Assembly (NCBI GenBank): GCA_039932335.1
Contig: JBDTQH010000024.1
Span: 1-64,000, forward strand
Reading direction: 5' to 3'
Source: JADMIH01 sp039932335
GTDB taxonomy: Bacteria; Chloroflexota; Chloroflexia; QHBQ01; JADMIH01
Length of the DNA stretch: 64,000 bases
Numbering within the stretch: the stretch's first letter is position 1; every line of letters starts with the position of its first letter. Under the pieces are notes generated by a model, which made no database searches, was not told the origin of the DNA, and was given only the letters and a program-made list of their open reading frames with translations. Both the position numbers and the translations under genes were made by a program. This document shows positions 1 through 7,601 of this stretch, piece by piece.

Positions 1-62
1 GAGGTGTCATGAGCATAGTTTACCAACTTTACAGAGTTTGCAGATAAGACCTAGGTACCATC

Positions 63-692
63 GTGGGCGTGTTCGATGATCAAGCGTCGGCTGAACAGGC
101 TGTTAGAGACCTGGAGAGCCATGGCTTTACGCAGGATCAGATCGGTTATGCTGTTCGCCATCTTGACTCGACAGCCGATGTCAGCCGCACAGCAGATGGA
201 ACGTTGACAACCACAGATGCGCCCATCACTGACACCATAACGCCCCGTGAGACTGATGAACACCGCGGCGGAACGCGCGAAGGTTTGGTGATGGGAGGCA
301 TAACGGGCGTGGCTTTCGGCAGTATAGTTGGCGCAGCCGCGGCGCTTCTGCTCCCAGGTATTGGCCCTATTGTAGCAGGTGGTATCCTGGGTGCGGCCTT
401 AACAGGTGCCATAGCTGGAGCTGCCACGGGCGGTATCGCGGGCTCGCTATTGCACTGGGGCTTCAGCCAGGAAGAAGCTGACTACTACCACAGCCAATTC
501 GAGAGTGGTCGGACTATTGTTACTGTGCACGCCGGCGCACGCGGGCAAGAGGCCCAGGAGATATTGAGCCACAACGGTGGCTACAATCTCAACAATCGGT
601 CGGCGCAAATGGCTACTGATAGTGACTCGCAGATTAGTACAAACTCTACTACCGTGATCACCCCAACCGACAACACAAACAACCAAACATAG
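63..692 (+). CDS. YflT/general stress protein 17M-like protein with glycine-zipper hydrophobic segment
   Basis: A 209-residue protein. Its N-terminus (GVFDDQASAEQAVRDLESHGF) matches the heat-induced stress protein YflT / GSP17M fold, in which a short alpha/beta domain begins with a VVGVF-like strand. A Gly/Ala-rich hydrophobic stretch at about residues 75-135 looks like a glycine zipper that could insert in or associate with a membrane. The polar C-terminal tail is rich in Ser, Thr and Asn. The start is GTG at 63. The frame stays open upstream only to a stop at 45-47 and encodes a further T-I there, as expected for the family, so the exact start is uncertain. The precise function of the family is not known. 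A strong terminator follows at 795-826. Confidence 0.72.
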   Translation: MGVFDDQASAEQAVRDLESHGFTQDQIGYAVRHLDSTADVSRTADGTLTTTDAPITDTITPRETDEHRGGTREGLVMGGITGVAFGSIVGAAAALLLPGIGPIVAGGILGAALTGAIAGAATGGIAGSLLHWGFSQEEADYYHSQFESGRTIVTVHAGARGQEAQEILSHNGGYNLNNRSAQMATDSDSQISTNSTTVITPTDNTNNQT

Positions 693-1194
693 ATGAGTTA
701 ATCTCTTCAGTTAGCAAGACTGTAGCGCAGGTAGGCAATGCTGTATCGGTCCTAACCACCTCTCTCTGTTATACCTGCGCCAGCCACTGTGAAAAAGCTA
801 CCCAATCGTCGGGTAGCTTCTTCTTTTGCCCTGGAAAGCTACAGCCGCTTATAGAGGAAGACTCAAGTACTCTGCTAAAGCGCTCCATACTCTAGTAATG
901 CTGTGGGTAGGACCAATGGCCTATTGTGACCTGGATGCGCTCGACATAAGATGATTTTGTACCTTTCCTATGACCGAGGCGCAGAGAACATGTTTGCTCG
1001 CGCCGATCACGAACTGCTGGCGCAAGCAGTCGATGATCTGGTCTGTAGGATCCCCATCAGTTGTGCCGGACGTTCCCTTTTACAACATCTTCCTCACGTT
1101 CGCCGGTAGTAACCATACACGGCTACACCAGAAGCGCGCAGTCTGCCCGCTAAGGTCTGACCATACCCAAAATCAGTTGAGGAAGGTAAGTAAT
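693..1194. other. Intergenic region between stress protein and SLH protein
   Basis: About 500 bp holding the terminator at 795-826. The frame of the SLH gene is open from 970, but signal peptide and ribosome-binding site place its start at 1195, so 970-1194 is probably 5' untranslated. No other gene is recognisable. Confidence 0.5.
795..826 (+). terminator. Rho-independent terminator
   Basis: A perfect 9-bp stem (AAGCTACCC at 795-803 with GGGTAGCTT at 811-819), a 7-nt loop and a T-rich tail. It ends the transcript of the stress-protein gene. Confidence 0.85.
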
Positions 1195-3384
1195 ATGCAA
1201 CGAAACAAGGAAAAACGGCCAAACCATTCCGTATTGCTGCGAGTGGGCGGACTGGCCCTCGGTGTTATTGTTCTACTGCTGCTAGTGACGTTATCAAGCA
1301 CGGCCGGAAAAGCCAGGTCTGTGGATGTTCCCAGGGCAGCGGCACTCAACGCGCCCGCCGCTGCGGGTTGTTCTGCCGGCGCGAGCAAAACCATTGACGG
1401 CCCCGACTATGACTCCGGCACAATAACATGGTGTCCGCCTTCCACCGTGACCACCACCGTGATAATGTGCGACTATTTCACGTCTGCGGCTGTGGGTTGT
1501 CCTGGCGGCCAGCGCCTCGACGACACTACAATCCAGTTTACCTGTGTGCAGGGCTGTACGGGCACCTATCTATTTGACACGAGCACATGCCCGACCCTCC
1601 TCGGGGTAGCGGCGGGCGTGGAAGTTGTAATAACGTACGATGTTGTAGGCGGGACACCGCCAAACCCATCGGGCAACAACAGGGCTAAGAACAACGTGCT
1701 GTTTAAGGAGATGAACGGTCACACTCTGGATCAGGCCTGCAGCAACTCCTTCCCGGCACCGCCACCGCCCACCGTTACATCGACACGAACCAGCACAGCG
1801 ACGAGCACATCCACGAGAACCGGCACTCCAACCAACACGCCCACCCGGACAAGCACATACACGATTACGCCAACCAGCACAGCCACAAACACGGCTACGA
1901 AGACCCCGACCAACACACCGACCAACACACCAACCTACACACCGACAAATACGCCTACCGACACGTCCACGCCCACAGATACGCCGACAGAAACCGTGAC
2001 AAGCACGCCAACCGATACAGCCACTAACACTCCAACAGACACACCGACGAATACGCCGACAGACACCCCCACAGACACGCCTACAAGCACGCCTACCGAC
2101 ACCGCAACCAGTACACCAACTGAGACATCGACAAGCACGCCGACCGATACCGCCACGAATACCCCAACGGATACGCCTACCAACACGGCGACGAGCACAT
2201 CTACAGACACGCCCACCAACACACCTACCGATACCGCGACCTCAACTCACACACCCACCAGCACACCTACCGATACTGCTACATCTACTAGCACATCTAC
2301 CAATACCCCTACGCGAACGTCAACAGCCACACCCACGTCGACTAGCACGCCAACAGTCACGCCCACAAATACCGCTACCAACACATCCACCAACACAGCA
2401 ACTGTGACACCTACTAACACAGGCACCAGTACCGCTACGGGTACATCAACTCACACTGCCACGTCCACCGTCACGAGCACGGAGACATCAACTGAAACGC
2501 CAACCAGTACCGCCACAGGCACATCCACAGTGACAGTGACGCCGACTAATACCTCGACCGGCACATCGACGGTAACTGTAACATCCACCAACACCGCGAG
2601 CAGGACACCAACGAACACCGCAACGCTGACGCGCACAGCTACATCTACTCTTGTCCCATCCGCCACACAAACGGCGCAAGTTACTTCGACAACCGTTCCA
2701 GGTACATCAACACCGGCATCTACCGCAACCACAACGATTATCCCCAGCGCCACCCCGACGATGTGTCCGTTGCAATTTACTGACGTGCCTGAAGGCTCGA
2801 CCTTCTACGTCTACATTCGCTGCCTTGCTTGCCGAGATATCGTTCACGGCTATTCTGATGGCACCTTCAGGCCGGGCAACAATGTTACACGCGGCCAGTT
2901 GTCGAAGATGATCGCGGGTGCTGCCGGCTTCCACGAGACTGCAAGCGGCCAGACATTCACAGATGTACCCCCTGGCTCGACTTTCTACCAGTATGTTCAG
3001 CGCCTGGCGACCCGCAACATGATAGAGGGCTACCCCTGTGGTTCTGTCCCATCTGAGCCATGCGACGGGCAATCACGGCCATACTTCAGGGTTAGCAACA
3101 ACGCCAGTCGAGGGCAGATCGCCAAGATTGTGTCTAATGCGGCGGGCTTTAGCGAACCTGGCAGCACTCAGACATTCGCTGATGTACTTCCCGGCTCCAC
3201 ATTCTACGATTACATCGAGCGGCTGGCGTCGAGGGATGTGATGCAAGGTTATCCATGCGGTAGCCCAGGTGAACCATGCGACGGCCAGAGCCGCCCATAC
3301 TTCCGCACAAGCATAAGCACAACCAGGGGTCAAGCCTCGAAGCTGGTGGCCAACACCTTTCTTCCTGCCTGCCAGACACCCTGA
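1195..3384 (+). CDS. Secreted TPT-repeat protein with three C-terminal SLH domains
   Basis: A 729-residue surface protein. The start at ATG 1195 is chosen because GGAAGG (1181-1186) lies 8 nt upstream and because a basic N-terminus followed by a hydrophobic segment (about residues 14-38) forms a signal peptide or anchor. Residues 40-190 are a Cys-containing domain I do not recognise. Residues about 193-522 are an almost uninterrupted Thr-rich tract of TPT, TST and TDT units, likely a rigid and possibly glycosylated spacer. Residues 523-729 hold three SLH modules (FTDVPEGSTFY, FTDVPPGSTFY, FADVLPGSTFY), each ending in a TRGQ- or SRGQ-like motif. SLH domains normally bind cell-wall polymers. 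The same design is common in Chloroflexota. SLH2 and SLH3 carry a Cys-bearing insert (YPCG...EPCDGQSRPYF). Confidence 0.88.
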   Translation: MQRNKEKRPNHSVLLRVGGLALGVIVLLLLVTLSSTAGKARSVDVPRAAALNAPAAAGCSAGASKTIDGPDYDSGTITWCPPSTVTTTVIMCDYFTSAAVGCPGGQRLDDTTIQFTCVQGCTGTYLFDTSTCPTLLGVAAGVEVVITYDVVGGTPPNPSGNNRAKNNVLFKEMNGHTLDQACSNSFPAPPPPTVTSTRTSTATSTSTRTGTPTNTPTRTSTYTITPTSTATNTATKTPTNTPTNTPTYTPTNTPTDTSTPTDTPTETVTSTPTDTATNTPTDTPTNTPTDTPTDTPTSTPTDTATSTPTETSTSTPTDTATNTPTDTPTNTATSTSTDTPTNTPTDTATSTHTPTSTPTDTATSTSTSTNTPTRTSTATPTSTSTPTVTPTNTATNTSTNTATVTPTNTGTSTATGTSTHTATSTVTSTETSTETPTSTATGTSTVTVTPTNTSTGTSTVTVTSTNTASRTPTNTATLTRTATSTLVPSATQTAQVTSTTVPGTSTPASTATTTIIPSATPTMCPLQFTDVPEGSTFYVYIRCLACRDIVHGYSDGTFRPGNNVTRGQLSKMIAGAAGFHETASGQTFTDVPPGSTFYQYVQRLATRNMIEGYPCGSVPSEPCDGQSRPYFRVSNNASRGQIAKIVSNAAGFSEPGSTQTFADVLPGSTFYDYIERLASRDVMQGYPCGSPGEPCDGQSRPYFRTSISTTRGQASKLVANTFLPACQTP
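1771..2760 (+). repeat. Degenerate Thr-Pro-Thr coding repeat tract
   Basis: About 990 bp coding for irregular (T-P/S/A/D/N-T) units. Codons are varied (ACA, ACC, ACG, ACT all used), so the repeat is kept at protein rather than DNA level. The antisense strand shows spurious Val-rich open frames here. Confidence 0.85.
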
Positions 3385-3412
3385 CAAGACACCCGCCTAA
3401 CAAGCAACAGAA

Positions 3413-3451
3413 ACAGCAATGCCGCTCAACTGCGCGCATTGCTGTTTTTTC
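3413..3451 (+). terminator. Rho-independent terminator after SLH gene
   Basis: A 10-bp perfect stem (ACAGCAATGC at 3413-3422 with GCATTGCTGT at 3436-3445) followed by a run of six T. Confidence 0.88.
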
Positions 3452-3657
3452 TTGACCCTTGCTCCTGCTGGTTCTCTTTCACCGACCGCAAGGGTTGGGG
3501 AGGAACCGTGCAATCGGTTTCTCCCCTGCGGTCTCAGGGAGGCAGGTCAGATTGGGCTTATCGCTCATGCAAAGGCTCCCGTATCATCACCATGTGGTAA
3601 AATGGCCCTGTAGGCAGCCCATCACTCCCATAAATCACTCTCGAATTTGCTAAGATT

Positions 3658-3885
3658 ATGACCTTCGACCAACTAGGCAAACTTCTAATCATGCTCGGCA
3701 TCATAATTGTGCTGCTTGGCGGCTTATTCCTGCTCTTCGGGCGGTCGTTTCTTGGCAAGCTGCCCGGCGACATCAACGTCAGTAACGGCAACTTCACCTG
3801 CATTGTGCCCATTGCATCTATGATTGTCTTGAGCTTGCTGCTCACGATTGTCGTGAATATCGTGCTCCGCATACTGAATCGCTAG
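3658..3885 (+). CDS. DUF2905 family small membrane protein
   Basis: A 75-residue protein with two predicted membrane helices (about residues 7-27 and 48-70). They flank the conserved DUF2905 core LGKLPGDINVSNGNFTC. Length and motif order match the family, which is widespread and of unknown function. It stands alone, between the SLH gene terminator and the IS element. Confidence 0.82.
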   Translation: MTFDQLGKLLIMLGIIIVLLGGLFLLFGRSFLGKLPGDINVSNGNFTCIVPIASMIVLSLLLTIVVNIVLRILNR

Positions 3886-4152
3886 TACACCCTTCTTCAT
3901 TAGACCCCGCTATTTTACTTCTGTCCGGCGCTTGCCCCGTTGCGCTCTTTTTGATCCTGTTGCTGGCTCACACGGTGTAATTTGCCTACAAGCAAGGCAA
4001 GCTACTTGATATGCGTCCTTTCGCCTATCGCGTTACTGTATAGAGCGTGCTGCATTACTCTGACATTCTGCACGACCTGCGCCGGCGTACTCCCCTGTTA
4101 TTCAGCAATAGTTTACAAAAAGATCGCCACTATTTGTCCGTCGTCTTAGAGC

Positions 4153-4647
4153 CTATCCGAAAAGTTCACTAGCGCGAAAACAAATGAAAGCACAGGCGAG
4201 ATGCATCATAGCTTGGTAGTTCTCAACCTTCTTCTCCCATCGGATGAGTAGTCTCCTGAAGCGGTTTAGCCATGAGTGAGTACGCTCTACCACCCACCGC
4301 CTGGCTCGATAGCCTGGCATTTGCACCAACTCTGTTTTCTCTTCATAGCGAGACTTGATATGTGCAGTGTATCCCCATTCAGCAAGCAATTGATAGACCG
4401 GATCTCCATCGTAACCAGCGTCCATACACATATTCTGCGGACATTCCTGTGTTGGATTGGGCCGCTCTACCATTATGTTGTTGAGGGTCTGTTCCACCAG
4501 TTTGCAATCATTGCGGTTGGCTCCGGCTATTGCTACCGCCAACGGTATGCCTTTACCATCTGTAAGCAGGCTCCTTTTCGTACCACTCTTGCCTCTGTCA
4601 GTCGGGTTGGAGCCTGTTCCCTCCTCGATTGCCTCTTTGCTGCCATC
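4153..4647 (-). CDS. IS5-family transposase, downstream frame (orfB), DDE catalytic part
   Basis: Reading from 4647 gives DGSKEAIEEG, then GSNPTDRGKSGTKRS and LLTDGKGIPLAV, the usual IS5 sequence. Further on are the second catalytic Asp (DAGYDGDPV) and the catalytic Glu (VVERTHSWLNRFRR). The first internal ATG is at 4542, but homology clearly extends to the A7 run. Joining orfA through codon AAA (4651-4649) to GAT (4647-4645) gives about 296 residues. The switch is +1 in sense, equal to loss of one A from A7. Transcriptional slippage, ribosomal frameshifting or an inactivating indel are all possible. Confidence 0.85.
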   Translation of the reverse strand, partial: DGSKEAIEEGTGSNPTDRGKSGTKRSLLTDGKGIPLAVAIAGANRNDCKLVEQTLNNIMVERPNPTQECPQNMCMDAGYDGDPVYQLLAEWGYTAHIKSRYEEKTELVQMPGYRARRWVVERTHSWLNRFRRLLIRWEKKVENYQAMMHLACAFICFRASELFG

Positions 4648-5044
4648 TTTTTTTCCCCAACGGAGCTTTGGTCATTGCTCCGTCCATTGCTTGCCATTCC
4701 CACTCAATCCCTTTCTGCTCGTTGTACTGTAGCAGCCCTTCCTGCCACAGAGCTTCAAACACTCCGGCTTCGCGCCACTGCTGGAAGCGGTCATGTACGG
4801 TTGAGTAGGCGCCAAGCGAGCGCGGTAAGGCATTCCACTGGCAGCCGGTTCTCAACAGGTAGAATATGGCGTTCATCGCCTGGTGATCACTCATCCGAGG
4901 CCGACCTGGCTTCTTCTTAGGCTTGGGCTGTGGCAGGAAAGGCTCAATCTCCGTCCACATCTCGTCTGGTATCTGGTATTCTGGAGCAATTCCGTAGTCG
5001 AAGTCTTGTTCGTGCATTGCTTGCATTACTTGCATTACTTGCAT
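4598..5044 (-). CDS. IS5-family transposase, upstream frame (orfA)
   Basis: A 148-residue frame with the N-terminal DUF4096-like domain (IPDEMWTEIEPFLP, KPGRPRMSD, LRTGCQWNALP). It includes the first catalytic Asp in AMDGAMTKAP. The natural part of the product ends at the A7 run (4648-4654). Beyond it the frame reads unrelated residues and stops. The start lies in a short tandem DNA repeat, giving MQVMQVMQAM. The full enzyme needs a switch into the frame ending at 4153. Confidence 0.88.
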   Translation of the reverse strand: MQVMQVMQAMHEQDFDYGIAPEYQIPDEMWTEIEPFLPQPKPKKKPGRPRMSDHQAMNAIFYLLRTGCQWNALPRSLGAYSTVHDRFQQWREAGVFEALWQEGLLQYNEQKGIEWEWQAMDGAMTKAPLGKKRWQQRGNRGGNRLQPD

Positions 5045-5185
5045 TGTACAAAAGCTTTCTAGCTGATAATTCTGGCACAGGATTTGGTTGTCTCTCTAAG
5101 TTTACCAAATCAACCTATCTGTTTTTCGGATAGGCTCTTAATCTTCGCCAAAGGTTAACATGCTTCTCTCTTCGTCATATACCCC

Positions 5186-5214
5186 TTGCGTGGCCCTCAT
5201 CCTGCTGATATAAT
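5186..5214 (+). promoter_or_regulatory. Sigma-70-type promoter of small gene A
   Basis: TTGCGT (5186-5191), a 17-bp spacer and a perfect TATAAT (5209-5214). The predicted start site is near 5221, giving a leader of about 85 nt before the ATG at 5308. Confidence 0.75.
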
Positions 5215-5240
5215 CTGCATAACTCTTGCGCCGCAATGAC

Positions 5241-5307
5241 GCAGTGCGAGATCGGCCAATTGGTCGGCTGCGATGATGCAGCCGTTAGCTTACAAGGAGG
5301 TAAGCAA
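5241..5307 (+). promoter_or_regulatory. Conserved 5' leader of small gene A (paralogous with 8933-8999)
   Basis: These 67 nt align without gaps to the 67 nt upstream of small gene B, with 46 identities by my count. The leader contains a hairpin, CGGCTGC (5265-5271) with GCAGCCG (5278-5284) around a 6-nt loop, and a strong ribosome-binding site AAGGAGG (5294-5300). The other copy has CGGTTGC with GCAGCCG, so pairing is kept by a U-G wobble. The frame is also open from ATG 5236, but copy B has no canonical start in that frame, which favours a non-coding leader. Confidence 0.6.
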
Positions 5308-5502
5308 ATGGAAATGGACGAACTGACCCCGGCAGGCACCTTTGTGGAGTTCTCATGGCACAGCTACGATGTGGACGGACCGCTTGACCTGACCCCGCCG
5401 CAGCTTGATGTCACTGACTACTTTGTAGCGCACGGAGCTTCGCGGGCGGCCAATGGAGACGATATTCTACCAGCCTGGTATGCGAATGCAACCGACGACT
5501 GA
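5308..5502 (+). CDS. Small gene A: 64-residue protein with GTFVEF-S-WHS core
   Basis: The start at ATG 5308 follows AAGGAGG by 7 nt. The product is acidic and belongs to no family I know. Residues 9-20 (PAGTFVEFSWHS) match small gene B on the opposite strand at 8732-8932, and the DNA there differs mainly at third codon positions. The C-terminal parts diverge and are rich in Asp, Pro and Ala. There is no signal peptide, membrane helix or Cys cluster. The conserved N-terminal half with a variable C-terminal half could fit a peptide precursor, but no modifying enzyme lies nearby. The gene has its own promoter and terminator, so it is a one-gene unit. Confidence 0.7.
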   Translation: MEMDELTPAGTFVEFSWHSYDVDGPLDLTPPQLDVTDYFVAHGASRAANGDDILPAWYANATDD

Positions 5503-5532
5503 GCATCACACTCGCAAACCCGGCTAATTAGC

Positions 5533-5563
5533 AGGCGGCCCCGTAAATGGGCCGCCTCTTTAT
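5533..5563 (+). terminator. Rho-independent terminator of small gene A
   Basis: A 9-bp perfect stem (AGGCGGCCC at 5533-5541, GGGCCGCCT at 5549-5557) followed by CTTTATT. Confidence 0.82.
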
Positions 5564-5617
5564 TGTTGGAGGGGGCGTTTTCTCCTTGCTCTGTTCGCGG
5601 CAACCGTTTTCACGCCC

Positions 5618-5623
5618 TATAAT
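5618..5623 (+). promoter_or_regulatory. -10 box upstream of SRPBCC gene
   Basis: A perfect TATAAT about 48 nt before the ATG at 5671. The best upstream hexamer (TTCGCG, 18 nt away) is a weak -35. Confidence 0.5.
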
Positions 5624-5670
5624 TGCCGCGTGAGGTTATACTTGTAGGGAGAGCGAAGGAGCATACGAAA

Positions 5671-6177
5671 ATGGGTCATCGAGTAGAGTGTGTCGTAAAT
5701 ATAGCAGCCCCTGTGGAATTGGTCTGGAATACCATCCAGGACCCAACCCGCCGCACGGAATGGGACGAGCGCGTGGTGTCGGAAAGGCTGTTGAAGCCGG
5801 GCGGCCCCGGCAAAGGCAACAGCTTCCGCATAACCTATAGCGTATTCGGCTTCCGCTTCTGGGGCGAGATGGAATACATCGTCTGGAATCCTCCGCGACG
5901 CAGCGCGATCCGTGCCCTTCGCTTTAGCAGGCTCAGCATGATGCAGTCGGCGGGCGGAAGCTGGCACCTCGAAACCCAGCCCGACGGCTCCACCACCTAC
6001 AGCACGACGGTGAACATATCCCTACAGGGCGGCCCGCTCGCTCCGCTGCTTGAGCGCATATTCGTTGGAGGCTACTTCCGCCTCATAACAGAACGCAGCC
6101 TGCACAACGTAAAGCGGCTCATCGAAGCGGATTACGCACGGCAATCAGGGCTAGCAGAACAGGGTATCGCGGGCTGA
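5671..6177 (+). CDS. SRPBCC (START/polyketide-cyclase-like) family protein
   Basis: A 168-residue protein. The start at ATG 5671 follows GAAGGAG by 9 nt; an in-frame TTG at 5623 lies inside the -10 box and is unlikely. It begins with the typical helix-grip pattern (VNIAAPVELVWNTIQDPTRRTEWDE). The strands that follow (NSFRITYSVFGFRFWGEMEY) and the C-terminal helix are also of the family type. These proteins bind hydrophobic ligands or act as cyclases or dehydratases, and the ligand cannot be told from sequence. The PIG-L gene follows after 48 bp in the same direction, so they may share a transcript. Confidence 0.75.
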   Translation: MGHRVECVVNIAAPVELVWNTIQDPTRRTEWDERVVSERLLKPGGPGKGNSFRITYSVFGFRFWGEMEYIVWNPPRRSAIRALRFSRLSMMQSAGGSWHLETQPDGSTTYSTTVNISLQGGPLAPLLERIFVGGYFRLITERSLHNVKRLIEADYARQSGLAEQGIAG

Positions 6178-6225
6178 TCCCCGTCCGCATATGGTTGAAC
6201 CAATACTATGAAGCTGGAGAATAAT

Positions 6226-7167
6226 ATGACCTCAGGCGATATAACGATAATGGCCGTACATGCTCACCCCGACGATGAAGTGGTTTTCACGGGCGGCACC
6301 CTTCTACGCTATCATAGGCATGGCGTTCGCACTGTGCTGGTGACAGCTACAGGCGGTGAAGAGGGCGAGATACACGATCCCGATCTTGACCCGGAAGAGG
6401 CACGCCCACGTCTGCGCGAGATTCGCCTTGAGGAATTACGCCGCGGCACGGCTCTGCTTGAAATTGACGATCTTGAACTGTTGGGATATCGCGACTCGGG
6501 CATGGTAGGCACCGAGGCCAACGCCGACCCTTCCAACTTCCATAATGCCGACCTTGAAGAAGCCACCAATAAGCTCGTTATGCTGGTGCGCCGCTACAGG
6601 CCGCAAATCATGATCACCTACGACGAGTTCGGCGCATATGGACACCCCGACCACATCAAGGCCAACGTAATCACCCGCGCCGCCTTCGACAAAGCGGGCG
6701 ACCCAACCTATGCCCTCGATCTAGGCGAGCCGTGGACCCCACTCAAGCTCTATTACACACACTGGAACGATGAAGGTTGGGAGAAGGCCAAGGCGGTCTT
6801 TGAAGAGCGCGGCCTCAAATGGCCGTTCGACCGCGAAGAAGAGCAGCCAGACACCGACCCTGAGCACCAGAGCATAGAGGAAGCCGTGGTTGAGCATGAG
6901 CAGGCGGTTGAGGCGGCCAAAGAAGAAGACAAGCCTCCTGCATACGTGCCGCCGCCCACCACCACGCGCATAGACGTTCACGACTTTGCTGCCCTGAAGA
7001 TGGAATCGGCCCGCCAGCACCGCACACAGTTCGACCCCAACGGTGTCTTCATGAGCGTACCGGAAGATATTGTGCCGCTCATATTCGGTGACGAGCACTA
7101 CACTCTGGTTGAGAGCCGCGTGCCCGCGCCTGAGCAGGAAGATGACATGCTAGCGGGCCTGGTTTGA
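6226..7167 (+). CDS. PIG-L / LmbE family N-acetyl-sugar deacetylase or amidase
   Basis: About 313 residues. The start at ATG 6226 is preferred over ATG 6208 because GGAGA lies just upstream (6216-6220). The metal-binding motif H14PDDE sits in VHAHPDDEVVF and the second motif H140PDH in AYGHPDHI, as in zinc-dependent MshB, Mca and GlcNAc-PI deacetylases. The layout with GGEEGEIHDPDLDPEEA and a long acidic insert resembles the mycothiol-related MshB/Mca branch. A thiol-conjugate amidase or pseudodisaccharide deacetylase is therefore plausible but not proven, and no other mycothiol gene is in the window. No signal peptide is present, so the protein is cytoplasmic. Confidence 0.85.
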   Translation: MTSGDITIMAVHAHPDDEVVFTGGTLLRYHRHGVRTVLVTATGGEEGEIHDPDLDPEEARPRLREIRLEELRRGTALLEIDDLELLGYRDSGMVGTEANADPSNFHNADLEEATNKLVMLVRRYRPQIMITYDEFGAYGHPDHIKANVITRAAFDKAGDPTYALDLGEPWTPLKLYYTHWNDEGWEKAKAVFEERGLKWPFDREEEQPDTDPEHQSIEEAVVEHEQAVEAAKEEDKPPAYVPPPTTTRIDVHDFAALKMESARQHRTQFDPNGVFMSVPEDIVPLIFGDEHYTLVESRVPAPEQEDDMLAGLV

Positions 7168-7471
7168 TATTGTTGCGCGGCTATCAGGTTTTGCGAAGCA
7201 GGAAGTAGGGTCCAGTTACCGGGGAAGTGAGTTAGTGAGAGCACCGCGCGTCCTTAGGAAGTCCTATAGCATGATACTACCATAGACCTATTGCGAGGCA
7301 TGAGTGCCTATGCTATACTCCTAGCAGGTGGTTGAGATAATCATCTAACAAAATATTACTGCGGCTTATACAATAGCCTTGGCAACTTCTTACCAGGCAA
7401 CGCGCGAAGATCAGGGCTTCTACCGGCGTCTAGCAGAGGGTAGCTAAAGGTTATCTCACACGGAGCGAAAG

Positions 7472-7495
7472 GCGGCCCCAAAGGCCGCTTTTTGC
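7472..7495 (+). terminator. Rho-independent terminator upstream of plsX
   Basis: GCGGCC (7472-7477), loop CCAAA, GGCCGC (7483-7488), then five T. Confidence 0.75.
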
Positions 7496-7537
7496 TGTCT
7501 ATGACGCACGCCACTTTCGCCTCCCCACGCAAAAATG

Positions 7538-7543
7538 TATAAT
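7538..7543 (+). promoter_or_regulatory. -10 box of plsX
   Basis: A perfect TATAAT about 58 nt before the plsX start. No clear -35 is visible. Confidence 0.5.
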
Positions 7544-7601
7544 GTGCACAGCTAGCCCGGTATTCCGGACTCCTAGCAATACAGCTTACTAGAAGAGGTT
7601 C

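Larger units (their letters stand above)
4149..5137 (-). mobile_element. IS5-family (IS427-like) insertion sequence, 989 bp
   Basis: The ends are perfect 15-bp inverted repeats, GAGCCTATCCGAAAA at 4149-4163 and its complement at 5123-5137. A TTA target duplication flanks them at 4146-4148 and 5138-5140, as expected for this group. The element holds two transposase reading frames on the minus strand. The orfB stop codon lies inside the left inverted repeat. Intact ends and duplication suggest a fairly recent insertion. Confidence 0.93.
7168..7601. other. Intergenic region before plsX
   Basis: 434 bp with no recognisable gene. It holds a terminator (7472-7495) and a -10 box (7538-7543). Confidence 0.5.

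Noticed and set aside
970..1194. N-terminal extension of the SLH protein
   Set aside because: Signal peptide and ribosome-binding site place the start at 1195; the upstream residues have no signal character.
1731..2753. Val-rich minus-strand frames
   Set aside because: They are the antisense of the Thr-rich TPT tract (ACN read backwards gives NGT/Val-type codons).
4276..4920. A 214-residue plus-strand frame inside the IS
   Set aside because: Antisense of the IS5 transposase frames.
5236..5307. Small gene A starting at ATG 5236 (88 residues)
   Set aside because: Copy B has no ATG, GTG or TTG in the matching upstream frame, and a near-ideal ribosome-binding site serves ATG 5308; not fully excluded.
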